DNA of 8,745 bases from JBELHJ01 sp042091495 (GTDB lineage: Bacteria > Bacteroidota > Bacteroidia > Flavobacteriales > Flavobacteriaceae): the NCBI GenBank assembly GCA_042091495.1, contig JBELHJ010000073.1, positions 1 through 8,745 on the forward strand. Reading direction: 5' to 3'. This document shows positions 1 to 7,117 of this stretch, one piece after another. Position numbers and translations under genes: made by a program. The notes under the pieces are model-generated. The model was not told the DNA's origin and ran no database searches. It saw nothing but the letters and a program-made list of their open reading frames with translations. Each line of letters opens with the position of its first letter. Position 1 is the first letter of the stretch.

Positions 1-10
1 TTTTTTTAAT

Positions 11-27
11 ATTCTTAACTTAAGAAT
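11..27. repeat. 8-bp perfect inverted repeat upstream of the first gene
   Basis: ATTCTTAA (11-18) and TTAAGAAT (20-27) are perfect reverse complements around a single C. A T-run lies to the left (1-7) and an A-run to the right (29-34), so the outer flanks could also pair with a small bulge. It sits 9 bases before the start codon at 37. It could be an operator-like palindrome or part of the end of a gene lying left of the window. It does not look like a classical terminator for either strand because no T-run follows the stem. The repeat itself is certain; any function is a guess. Confidence 0.45.
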
Positions 28-36
28 TAAAAAACA

Positions 37-492
37 ATGAAATATTTTATAATAATAACTTATCTGTTTTTTTGTCATGACTTAATTGGACAGAACTCAG
101 ATAAAAATGAAATTCTTAACATCATTGATCAGATAAAATATGGATGGGAAAATGGAGATGGTAAACCATTCAATGAAAACTTCTTAGACTTTAATGGGGC
201 AAAATATTTTGAATCAGGTGGTAAAAACATAGGTCTTAATGATCTAATTTTAAATCATGTTGAACCTGAAAAGGATGCGTTATTTTTTCTTGAATTAAAC
301 TATTCCAATATAGATGTATTTATAGAAAATAATTTTGCGTGGGTTACTGCAGACACAGAGGTTAAAGGAAAGGTTAGAAGAAATGATTTAGAGTTTGATA
401 AGACTGGGCATCAAACATATATTTTTAAAAAAATTGAGGGAAAATGGAAGGTTATACATTCTCATAGCTCAAGTAGGGATAGAAGGAATTAA
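37..492 (+). CDS. Small exported NTF2/SnoaL-like (DUF4440-type) protein
   Basis: A 151-residue protein with a hydrophobic N-terminal signal peptide (about residues 3-18, MKYFIIITYLFF...), probable cleavage near G18-Q19, then a domain of about 130 residues. The mature part has the NTF2-like layout: an N-terminal helix (about 22-38, NEILNIIDQIKYGWENGD), then beta strands that include 'FAWVTADTEVKG' and the closing pair 'HQTYIFKKIEGKWKVIHSHSS'. That last Trp-Lys-Val-Ile-His strand is typical of the SnoaL_3/DUF4440 branch. The family covers enzymes and ligand-binding domains and the substrate cannot be read here. The ATG at 37 has an A-rich leader (AATTAAAAAACA) as usual in Bacteroidota. A 95-base gap separates it from the next gene, so membership in the efflux operon is uncertain. 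Confidence 0.8.
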   Translation: MKYFIIITYLFFCHDLIGQNSDKNEILNIIDQIKYGWENGDGKPFNENFLDFNGAKYFESGGKNIGLNDLILNHVEPEKDALFFLELNYSNIDVFIENNFAWVTADTEVKGKVRRNDLEFDKTGHQTYIFKKIEGKWKVIHSHSSSRDRRN

Positions 493-546
493 AAAAACTT
501 TTCATAGAAACTTACAGTTTAAAACAATAAAATAAACCCATAACCA

Positions 547-556
547 ATTAGGTGTT
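547..556 (+). promoter_or_regulatory. Decamer shared by the two upstream intergenic regions, copy 1
   Basis: ATTAGGTGTT occurs here, 31 bases before the start of the HYC-type gene, and again at 1060-1069, 40 bases before cusA. These are the two intergenic regions at the head of the metal-efflux block. A third copy (2969-2978) lies inside the cusA reading frame, where it encodes Leu-Gly-Val, which weakens the case. It could be a regulator half-site or a promoter upstream element; weak evidence only. Confidence 0.2.
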
Positions 557-570
557 CTTATTCATTTTTT

Positions 571-578
571 TAATTTTG
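571..578 (+). promoter_or_regulatory. Possible Bacteroidota -7 promoter element
   Basis: TAATTTTG matches the Bacteroidota sigma-A -7 consensus TAnnTTTG exactly. A good -33 TTTG is not visible at the expected distance; the nearest is the TGTT within the decamer at 547-556. The motif is only 9 bases before the start codon at 588, so a transcript starting from it would be almost leaderless, which is unusual. In such AT-rich DNA this may be a chance match. Confidence 0.25.
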
Positions 579-587
579 TAATGTTAT

Positions 588-1001
588 ATGGATAAAATAA
601 CACATAAAATAACAGCTTTTGTAATGGCCTTTGTCGTGTTGTTCTCAACAACTTCATATGTCATTAATATGCACTATTGTGATGATGCTTTAGTAGAAAC
701 CTCTATAATGCATAAATCCAATGATTGCGAAATGGAAATGGAAAAATCTTCCACTGAAAAATGTTCTATTATCAATAAAAATTGCTGTTTTGACAAGCAA
801 TTATTAATTGAAGGTCTTAATGAAGGTCAGTATACACTTAATAATATTTCTTTTGAGCAAAAACTACTTATCGATTCATTTGTTTACACCTATATTAATT
901 ATTTTGAAGGGTTAGAAAAAAAAGTGTCTCTTTACGAAGAATACAAACCACCTTTTCTAATCAAGCGTATCTATAAGATTGACGAGACTTATTTAATTTG
1001 A
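588..1001 (+). CDS. HYC_CC_PP family exported cysteine protein
   Basis: A 137-residue protein with an N-terminal hydrophobic segment (about 8-26), then the three motifs that define the HYC_CC_PP family of Bacteroidota: His-Tyr-Cys at 29-31, a Cys-Cys pair at 66-67, and Pro-Pro at 121-122 in 'YKPPFL'. Further cysteines (C47, C59) and a Met/Glu stretch around 49-53 (MEMEK) could ligate a soft metal. Function is not established. Placement directly upstream of cusA on the same strand suggests a periplasmic or membrane-anchored accessory of copper/silver handling, which is inference from context. The ATG at 588 gives the expected 'MDKITHKI' start; the next Met (M13) would cut into the signal segment. 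A 108-base gap to cusA leaves room for a second promoter. Confidence 0.85.
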   Translation: MDKITHKITAFVMAFVVLFSTTSYVINMHYCDDALVETSIMHKSNDCEMEMEKSSTEKCSIINKNCCFDKQLLIEGLNEGQYTLNNISFEQKLLIDSFVYTYINYFEGLEKKVSLYEEYKPPFLIKRIYKIDETYLI

Positions 1002-1059
1002 TTTTTAAACAATTAACTACATTATCTTATGACTTTATGTCGTACGGATAATCTACTGT

Positions 1060-1069
1060 ATTAGGTGTT
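1060..1069 (+). promoter_or_regulatory. Decamer shared by the two upstream intergenic regions, copy 2
   Basis: Second intergenic copy of ATTAGGTGTT, 40 bases upstream of the cusA start, in the 108-base gap 1002-1109. It is followed by a T-run and TTGACA (1073-1078), which resembles a sigma70 -35 box but has no convincing -10 at the right spacing. The same gap holds a CGTACG palindrome (1041-1046). No terminator hairpin is evident between the two genes, so read-through from 588-1001 into cusA is plausible. Confidence 0.2.
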
Positions 1070-1109
1070 TTTTTGACATCATTGTTTAATTATTTAATTA
1101 CGAAAGCCT

Positions 1110-4100
1110 ATGCTGAATAAAAGCATAAAATTTTTAATAGAAAATAAAGTCATAGCTGTTTTAATGCTTATCCTTTTTACAGGATGGGGAACAGTAAATG
1201 CTCCATTTAATTGGGATACAGGATTTTTACCAAATAATCCTGTTGCTGTAGATGCTATTCCTGATATTGGAGAAAACCAACAAATAGTATATACCAAATG
1301 GGATGGTAGTTCACCACAGGATATTGAAGACCAAATAACCTATCCATTAACAACATCATTGCTTGGTATTCCAGGTGTAAAAACTATTCGTAGCTCATCA
1401 ATGTTTGGCTTTTCAAGTATCTATGTAATTTTTGAAGAAAATGTAGAGTTTTATTGGAGTCGAAGTAGAATATTGGAAAAACTTAACTCATTACCAAGTG
1501 GTTTATTGCCAGATGGTGTTAATCCTACTTTAGGTCCAGATGCTACAGGTTTAGGACAAATATTTTGGTATACATTAGAGGGTCGTGATGAAAACGGAAA
1601 TGTAACTGGAGGTTGGGATTTAAAAGAATTACGAAGTATTCAAGATTACTATGTTAAATATTCACTATCATCTGCAAGTGGTGTATCAGAAGTAGCTTCT
1701 ATTGGTGGTTACGTCCAAGAATATCAAGTGGATGTTAATCCTGAATTAATGCGACAATACAATATAGACTTAAATCATATTGTAACAGCGGTTAAGGAAA
1801 GTAATAAAGATATTGGTGCGCAAACTATTGAAATCAATAATGTAGAATATTTTGTGCGTGGTTTGGGTTATGTAAAATCTATTTTAGATATAGAAAACAC
1901 TGTAGTTACTTCTGAAGACTATACAGCAATCAGAATTAAAGACATAGGTAAAGTATCGTTAGGTCCTGAAACACGAAGAGGTATTTTAGATAAGGAAGGC
2001 GCTGAAGTTGTTGGTGGTGTTGTTACTGCTCGTTATGGTGCAAATCCAATGGAAGTTATTAATAACGTTAAAGATAAAATTAATGAATTAAGCGCAGGAT
2101 TACCTTCAAAAGTATTGGAAGATGGAAGTACATCAAAACTGACTATTATTCCTTTTTATGATAGAACGGAATTGATTCAAGAAACTTTAGGCACACTTAA
2201 CGAGGCGTTAAAGCTAGAAATACTAATTACCATTTTTGTTATCATTATTATGGTATTTAATTTACGGGCTTCTGTGTTAATTTCTAGCTTATTACCTGTA
2301 GCAGTATTAATGGTGTTTATAGCAATGAAACTCTTTGGCGTCGATGCCAATATAGTAGCGCTTTCTGGTATTGCAATTGCTATTGGTACTATGGTAGATG
2401 TTGGTGTTATCCTTTCAGAAAACATTATTCGGCATTTAGATGAAAATAGAGAAAAACTGCCTGTAAATAATGTGGTTTATAATGCAACAACAGAAGTTTC
2501 AGGTGCAATTGTAACAGCTGTAATGACAACTATTATAAGTTTTATTCCTGTATTTACATTGATTGGTGCTGAAGGAAAATTATTTAGACCTTTGGCTTTT
2601 ACTAAAACATTTGCACTACTAGCTTCTGTAATTGTAGCATTATTTTTAATACCGCCTGTAGCATCTTTTTTATTTAGAAAAAAAACTATAAAAAGAAATT
2701 TTAAATATATTTTAAATGGTGTTTTAATAGCATTAGGTTTAATTGCTATACTCAATGGTTATTGGCTCGGATTGGTATTAATTTCTTTTGGAATTACAGC
2801 AGTTCAAAATCTTCAAAATAAGTTATCAGATAAACAAGCTAATCTTATAAATTTAATCATTCCAATATTCACAAGTATATTCTTATTGGCTGAATATTGG
2901 AGACCTTTAGGGATAGATAAAAGTATCTTTTCAAATCTCTTTTTTATAAGTTTTATTTGCTTTGGTTTATTAGGTGTTTTTACCTTATTCATGAAATTTT
3001 ACACAAGAATTTTAACGTGGTGTTTAGATAATAAACTATTGTTTTTATCTGTACCAACAGTTATTGTAATTTTTGGTTTTTTTATTATGAAAAATACAGG
3101 AAAAGAATTTATGCCATCCTTAAATGAAGGCTCTTTTCTGTTGATGCCAACTTCAATGCCACATTCTGGTGTAGAAGAAAATAAAAGAGTTTTACAACAA
3201 TTAGATATGGCTGTAGCAAGTATTCCAGAGATAAAAACAGTAGTTGGTAAAGCAGGTCGAACAGAATCAGCTTTAGACCCAGCTCCATTATCAATGTTTG
3301 AGAATATAATTCATTACAAACCAGAATATATGCTGAACAAAAACGGAGAACGTCAACGCTATAAAGTAAATGATTATGGTTTATTTGAATTGAAAGATGG
3401 TCGATTCATTGCAAACCCTAATACTTCAGAAAATGTTATTTTGACTCCAGTCAATAACAATAAATTAATAGAAGATAATGATGGTGAGTTCTTCCGTAAT
3501 TGGCGAACAGAAATACATTCACCAGACGATATTTGGAATGAAATTTTAAAAGCTACAAAATTACCAGGTGTGACTTCTGCACCAAAATTGCAACCTATTG
3601 AAACTAGATTGGTAATGCTTCAAACTGGTATGCGAGCACCAATGGGAATAAAGGTTAAAGGTCAAGACTTAAAAGAGATTGAAGAATTTGGTATACAATT
3701 AGAGGGTATTATAAAACAAGTTGATGGTGTAAAAAAGGAGGCTGTTTTTGCAGACCGCATTATTGGAAAACCTTATTTACTAATCGATATTAATAGAGAA
3801 AAAATTGCTCGATATGGAATATCTGTTAATGATGTACAAAACGTATTAAAAGTTGCTGCAGGCGGTATGGTATTAACCCAAACGGTTGAAGGTAGAGAGC
3901 GATATGGTATACGCGTTCGATACCCAAGAGAATTACGAGCTAATCCAAACGATTTAGAACAGATTTATATACCAGTTCAAAAAGGTATTTCAGTTCCTTT
4001 GAGTGAGTTGGCAACAATAAAATACGAACAAGGACCACAAGTAATTAAAAGTGAAGACACCTTTTTAGTTGGCTATGTATTGTTTGATAAAATGGATGGC

Positions 4101-4817
4101 TTTGCAGAAGTAAACGTTGTAGAAAATGCACAAACCTTAGTTCAAGAAAAAATTAATAATGGCGAATTAGTAGTACCTAAAGGTATAAATTATCAATTCA
4201 CAGGATCATACGAAAATCAATTAAGAGCAGAAAAAACTTTATCGTTTGTTGTACCATTAGCGTTAGCAATTATTTTCTTAATTCTTTATTTACAATTCCG
4301 TTCTTTTGGTACATCATTAATAATTTTTACAGGTATTGCAGTAGCATTTTCTGGCGGATTTCTAATGATATGGCTCTACGGTCAGGATTGGTTTCTAAAT
4401 TTCAATTTCTTTGGTGAAAATCTGCGTGATTTATTTCAGATGAATCCAGTTAATTTGAGTGTAGCAGTTTGGGTTGGATTTATTGCACTTTTTGGAATAG
4501 CAACAGATGATGGTGTTGTTATGGCAACATATTTAACACAAACATTTAAGAGAAATACACCAAATAATAAAAAGGAAGTAAGAGCATCTGTTCTAGAAGC
4601 AGGAGAAAAGAGAATAAGACCATGCTTGATGACAACTGCTACAACTATATTAGCGTTATTGCCAATATTAACATCAACTGGACGCGGTAGCGATATCATG
4701 ATCCCTATGGCAATTCCAAGTTTTGGTGGAATGTTAATCGCCTTAATCAGCCTATTCGTAGTACCTGTTTTATATAGCTGGAAAGCAGAAGTTCAACTAA
4801 AAAGAACATCAAAATGA
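1110..4817 (+). CDS. cusA: CusA-type copper/silver RND efflux pump, inner-membrane subunit
   Basis: A 1235-residue heavy-metal efflux RND permease: the proton-driven pump of a CusCBA complex. TM4 reads GIAIAIGTMVD at 420-430, continuing to E437-N438. D430 is the expected proton-relay Asp, and Ala/Ile replaces the first Asp of the CzcA-type divalent motif, pointing to Cu(I)/Ag(I). By motif alignment the three periplasmic metal-site methionines of E. coli CusA (M573, M623, M672) are kept as M679 ('LLMPT'), M729 ('PLSMFE') and M836 ('RLVMLQTG'). TM10 has 'GIATDDGVVM' with D1133 at the position of E939. The protein is about 190 residues longer than E. coli CusA: roughly 80 extra hydrophobic residues lie between TM6 and TM7 (within 530-635), about 58 in the periplasmic loop 741-800, and about 20 around 1095-1115. 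E. coli relay residues M391 and M410 appear as V416 and L435. The stop overlaps the next start as ATGA. Confidence 0.95.
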   Translation: MLNKSIKFLIENKVIAVLMLILFTGWGTVNAPFNWDTGFLPNNPVAVDAIPDIGENQQIVYTKWDGSSPQDIEDQITYPLTTSLLGIPGVKTIRSSSMFGFSSIYVIFEENVEFYWSRSRILEKLNSLPSGLLPDGVNPTLGPDATGLGQIFWYTLEGRDENGNVTGGWDLKELRSIQDYYVKYSLSSASGVSEVASIGGYVQEYQVDVNPELMRQYNIDLNHIVTAVKESNKDIGAQTIEINNVEYFVRGLGYVKSILDIENTVVTSEDYTAIRIKDIGKVSLGPETRRGILDKEGAEVVGGVVTARYGANPMEVINNVKDKINELSAGLPSKVLEDGSTSKLTIIPFYDRTELIQETLGTLNEALKLEILITIFVIIIMVFNLRASVLISSLLPVAVLMVFIAMKLFGVDANIVALSGIAIAIGTMVDVGVILSENIIRHLDENREKLPVNNVVYNATTEVSGAIVTAVMTTIISFIPVFTLIGAEGKLFRPLAFTKTFALLASVIVALFLIPPVASFLFRKKTIKRNFKYILNGVLIALGLIAILNGYWLGLVLISFGITAVQNLQNKLSDKQANLINLIIPIFTSIFLLAEYWRPLGIDKSIFSNLFFISFICFGLLGVFTLFMKFYTRILTWCLDNKLLFLSVPTVIVIFGFFIMKNTGKEFMPSLNEGSFLLMPTSMPHSGVEENKRVLQQLDMAVASIPEIKTVVGKAGRTESALDPAPLSMFENIIHYKPEYMLNKNGERQRYKVNDYGLFELKDGRFIANPNTSENVILTPVNNNKLIEDNDGEFFRNWRTEIHSPDDIWNEILKATKLPGVTSAPKLQPIETRLVMLQTGMRAPMGIKVKGQDLKEIEEFGIQLEGIIKQVDGVKKEAVFADRIIGKPYLLIDINREKIARYGISVNDVQNVLKVAAGGMVLTQTVEGRERYGIRVRYPRELRANPNDLEQIYIPVQKGISVPLSELATIKYEQGPQVIKSEDTFLVGYVLFDKMDGFAEVNVVENAQTLVQEKINNGELVVPKGINYQFTGSYENQLRAEKTLSFVVPLALAIIFLILYLQFRSFGTSLIIFTGIAVAFSGGFLMIWLYGQDWFLNFNFFGENLRDLFQMNPVNLSVAVWVGFIALFGIATDDGVVMATYLTQTFKRNTPNNKKEVRASVLEAGEKRIRPCLMTTATTILALLPILTSTGRGSDIMIPMAIPSFGGMLIALISLFVVPVLYSWKAEVQLKRTSK

Positions 4818-6037
4818 AACATACAAAAACAGTCTTTTTATTTTTCTTTATTCTTTTTATTTTAAAAGGAAATGCACAAAAATTAGAAACTTTAATTGAC
4901 GAAGCATTATTAAATAATCCAGAGATTCAAAAAATTGATTTACAGTATAAAAGAGTTTCAGAAAAACTAAATGAGGTAAATACTATTCCTAATACCGAAT
5001 TCGGTATGGGCTACTTTATAAGTGAGCCAGAAACTCGAACTGGAGCACAACGTTTTAAGATATCAGTAAAACAAATGTTGCCATGGTTTGGCACAATTAC
5101 TTCAAGAGAAAATTACGTGGGTGCACTAGCAGATGCAAAATATGTGGAGATTGTTATAGTTAAACGAAAATTAATGGCTTCAGTATCACAATCCTATTAC
5201 AAGTTGTATGCAAATAAAGCGAAACAAGAAATTCTAAATGAAAATATTAATTTATTAAAAACCTATGAAACATTGGCATTAACTTCTGTTGAGGTAGGTA
5301 AAACACCTGTAGTTGATGTGTTACGTTTACAAATACGTCAAAACGAATTACAGCAAGTAAAGGATGTGTTACAACAAGAGTTTTTAGCGGAACAAACCAC
5401 TTTTAATAATCTTTTAAACAGAGAAGATGATATTGAAGTAACCTTTGTTGATGATCTATTGCTTCCAAATGAAGATTTTGAAACTACTAAAGAAAATTTA
5501 ACATTTCATCCAGAATTATTAAAATTTGATAAACTCTTTAGATCTATTGAACAATCTGAATTACTAAACCAAAAAGAAAGCAGCCCTAAGATTGGATTTG
5601 GTCTAGACTATATAAATGTTTCTGAACGCCCTGATATAAACTTTATTGACAATGGTAAGGATATAATTATGCCAATGATTTCTTTATCTATTCCAATTTT
5701 TAATAAAAAACACAAATCTATTACAAAGCAAAATGAGTTAGAACAACAAGAAATTCTATATCAAAAAAAAGAAAAAAGAAACACTTTAGAATCACTATTA
5801 GATAAGGCTCTAAAGGAACGTATGTCAGCAAGAATAAGTTATAAGACAGCAATAAAAAACATTAAGCAATCTAATGAAGCGAAACAAATATTAATAAAAA
5901 ATTATGAAACAGGTGCAATTGACTTTATCGATGTTTTGGACATACAAGAATTAGAACTAAAGTTTCAAATAAGTCAAATAGAATCAATTGTAAAGTATTA
6001 TGTTCAAAGTACAATCATAAACTATTTAACTAACTAA
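4814..6037 (+). CDS. cusC: TolC/CusC-family outer-membrane efflux channel
   Basis: A 407-residue outer membrane efflux protein (OEP family) that would form the exit duct of the pump. It has a signal peptide (about 1-21, ending 'KGNAQ' before 'KLETLIDEAL'), then two OEP repeats, roughly 23-205 and 215-405. Long amphipathic helices rich in Gln/Glu/Lys/Leu are visible (for example 'LRLQIRQNELQQVKDVLQQE'), as is the family hallmark 'ALLNNPEIQ' near the N-terminus. The second repeat ends with 'NYETGAIDFIDVLDIQELEL', the usual 'Y..G..d.idvldaq..l' signature. There is no lipobox Cys, unlike E. coli CusC, which is common for Bacteroidota homologues. The start ATG overlaps the cusA stop by 4 bases, implying translational coupling. 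A CusC-like assignment rests on the operon rather than on a metal motif. Confidence 0.92.
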   Translation: MKHTKTVFLFFFILFILKGNAQKLETLIDEALLNNPEIQKIDLQYKRVSEKLNEVNTIPNTEFGMGYFISEPETRTGAQRFKISVKQMLPWFGTITSRENYVGALADAKYVEIVIVKRKLMASVSQSYYKLYANKAKQEILNENINLLKTYETLALTSVEVGKTPVVDVLRLQIRQNELQQVKDVLQQEFLAEQTTFNNLLNREDDIEVTFVDDLLLPNEDFETTKENLTFHPELLKFDKLFRSIEQSELLNQKESSPKIGFGLDYINVSERPDINFIDNGKDIIMPMISLSIPIFNKKHKSITKQNELEQQEILYQKKEKRNTLESLLDKALKERMSARISYKTAIKNIKQSNEAKQILIKNYETGAIDFIDVLDIQELELKFQISQIESIVKYYVQSTIINYLTN

Positions 6038-6067
6038 AAAAACAAGTATAATTTAAAATTAATAAAA

Positions 6068-6664
6068 ATGAGAAAAGTAAGATTAACTGCAATTATGGCA
6101 ATGGTTTTAATAAGCCTATCCTCAATGTCTTGTAAAGACACAAAAAAAGAAAACAATAAAGATAATCATCTACATTCAGAGATTAATCAAGGTAAAATGG
6201 ATATATCAAATTCTGCGATGAATTCAAATACCCAAAATTCAGTTGAACAAAAAGTACTAACAAATTATATAGCACTTAAAGATGCTTTAGCAAACGACGA
6301 TAATGCTAATGCAAAAGAGTTGGGGATTATATTGGCTCAATCTTTAAAGTCATTTGATTCATCTGGCTTTTCAAGTAATGAAAAATTAGAATTAAATGAC
6401 ATTATTGAGAATGCTACAGAACAAGCAGAACACATAGGTTATAGTGATATTGCACATCAACGTGAACATTTTAAAATACTTAGCAAAGACATAATCGATA
6501 TGGTTGCCATTACTGGAACTAAAATGAAGGTTTATGAGCATTACTGTCCTATGTACGATAATAAAAATGGGGGTGCTTGGTTAAGTATGAACGAAGAAAT
6601 AAGAAACCCATATTTTGGAAATAAAATGTTAAAATGTGGTGAAGTAAAGCGTGAAATCAATTAA
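6068..6664 (+). CDS. DUF3347 domain lipoprotein
   Basis: A 198-residue predicted lipoprotein: hydrophobic signal (about 6-19) and lipobox-like 'SSMSC' with C22 as the likely lipidated residue, followed by a charged, Asn/Lys/His/Met-rich linker (23-58). The DUF3347 domain follows: a helical bundle from about 60 to 150 ('VLTNYIALKDAL...', 'HQREHFKILSKDI'), then the conserved tail 'HYCPM' (158-162), 'GAWLS' (169-173), 'IRNPYFG' (178-184) and 'MLKCGEV' (187-193). C160, M162, M187 and C190 are candidate soft-metal ligands and resemble the CPM/CG motifs of metal-binding modules, although the family's function is unproven. It starts 30 bases after the channel gene, with an A/T-rich leader and no terminator. 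Position between the channel and adaptor genes suggests a periplasmic copper-binding accessory (inference). Confidence 0.88.
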   Translation: MRKVRLTAIMAMVLISLSSMSCKDTKKENNKDNHLHSEINQGKMDISNSAMNSNTQNSVEQKVLTNYIALKDALANDDNANAKELGIILAQSLKSFDSSGFSSNEKLELNDIIENATEQAEHIGYSDIAHQREHFKILSKDIIDMVAITGTKMKVYEHYCPMYDNKNGGAWLSMNEEIRNPYFGNKMLKCGEVKREIN

Positions 6665-7117
6665 ATGAAATTAGTAAAAATTATATCATGGATTACATTA
6701 ATTAGCTTTGCGGTCATTCAGTTTTTTCCTGTAGACTATAATCAGAGTAAAACTATACCGCAAACTGATTTTATGATTGTAAATAAAGTTCCCGCGACAG
6801 TTTATAAAACCTTGCAGGTTTCCTGCTATGATTGTCATAGTAACAATACATTTTATCCTTGGTATAATAAGTTGCAGCCAGTAGCTTGGTATTTGGAAAA
6901 ACATATAAATGATGGAAAAAAAGATCTGAATTTTAGTTTTTGGGGAGATTATTCCGATAGACGAAAGAAAAGTAAGATAAACTCAATAATCAATCAGATA
7001 GAAAGTGGAGAAATGCCAATTTACAGCTACACGGTAATTCATAGAAATGCGATCATTTCAAAAAGTGATAAAGAGGCTGTTATTAAGTATATGACAAGTT
7101 TAAAAGATAGTTTGTAA
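6665..7117 (+). CDS. Haem-binding-domain (Haem_bd) protein with CxxCH
   Basis: A 150-residue protein with one N-terminal membrane anchor or uncleaved signal (about 5-21) and a domain with the c-type haem attachment motif C54-Y-D-C57-H58. Flanking residues match the Bacteroidota Haem_bd family: 'CYDCHSN' followed by 'YPWYNKLQPVAWYLEKHI', and a C-terminal 'SGEMPIYSY' in which M117 could be the distal ligand. The haem would be attached and function in the periplasm. Its start codon begins on the base immediately after the TAA of the DUF3347 gene, so the two are translationally coupled. Its role in metal efflux is unknown; redox control of Cu(I)/Cu(II) or electron delivery is speculation from context. 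No cytochrome c maturation gene is in the window. Confidence 0.87.
   Translation: MKLVKIISWITLISFAVIQFFPVDYNQSKTIPQTDFMIVNKVPATVYKTLQVSCYDCHSNNTFYPWYNKLQPVAWYLEKHINDGKKDLNFSFWGDYSDRRKKSKINSIINQIESGEMPIYSYTVIHRNAIISKSDKEAVIKYMTSLKDSL

Noticed and set aside
1073..1101. TTGACA as a sigma70-type -35 box for cusA
   Set aside because: No matching -10 at 16-18 bases, and Bacteroidota primary promoters use a TTTG/TAnnTTTG pattern instead.
1094..1297. Minus-strand open frame of 67 codons over the cusA start
   Set aside because: It lies opposite the conserved N-terminus of CusA, has no recognisable domain, and is a shadow of that gene.
2177..2755. Two minus-strand open frames (2177-2425 and 2477-2755) inside cusA
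   Set aside because: Both are antiparallel to membrane-helix codons of CusA; their Ile/Thr/Ala-rich composition is the mirror of Asn/Ser/Val/Ala codons, with no start context.
3109..3294. Minus-strand open frame of 61 codons inside cusA
   Set aside because: It covers the conserved metal-site region of CusA and has no support of its own.
4436..4699. Minus-strand open frame of 87 codons near the cusA 3' end
   Set aside because: Shadow of the TM10-TM11 region of CusA; no domain or start signal.
6698..6904. Minus-strand open frame of 68 codons over the haem-protein gene
   Set aside because: The opposite strand encodes a recognisable CxxCH domain; this frame shows no family features.
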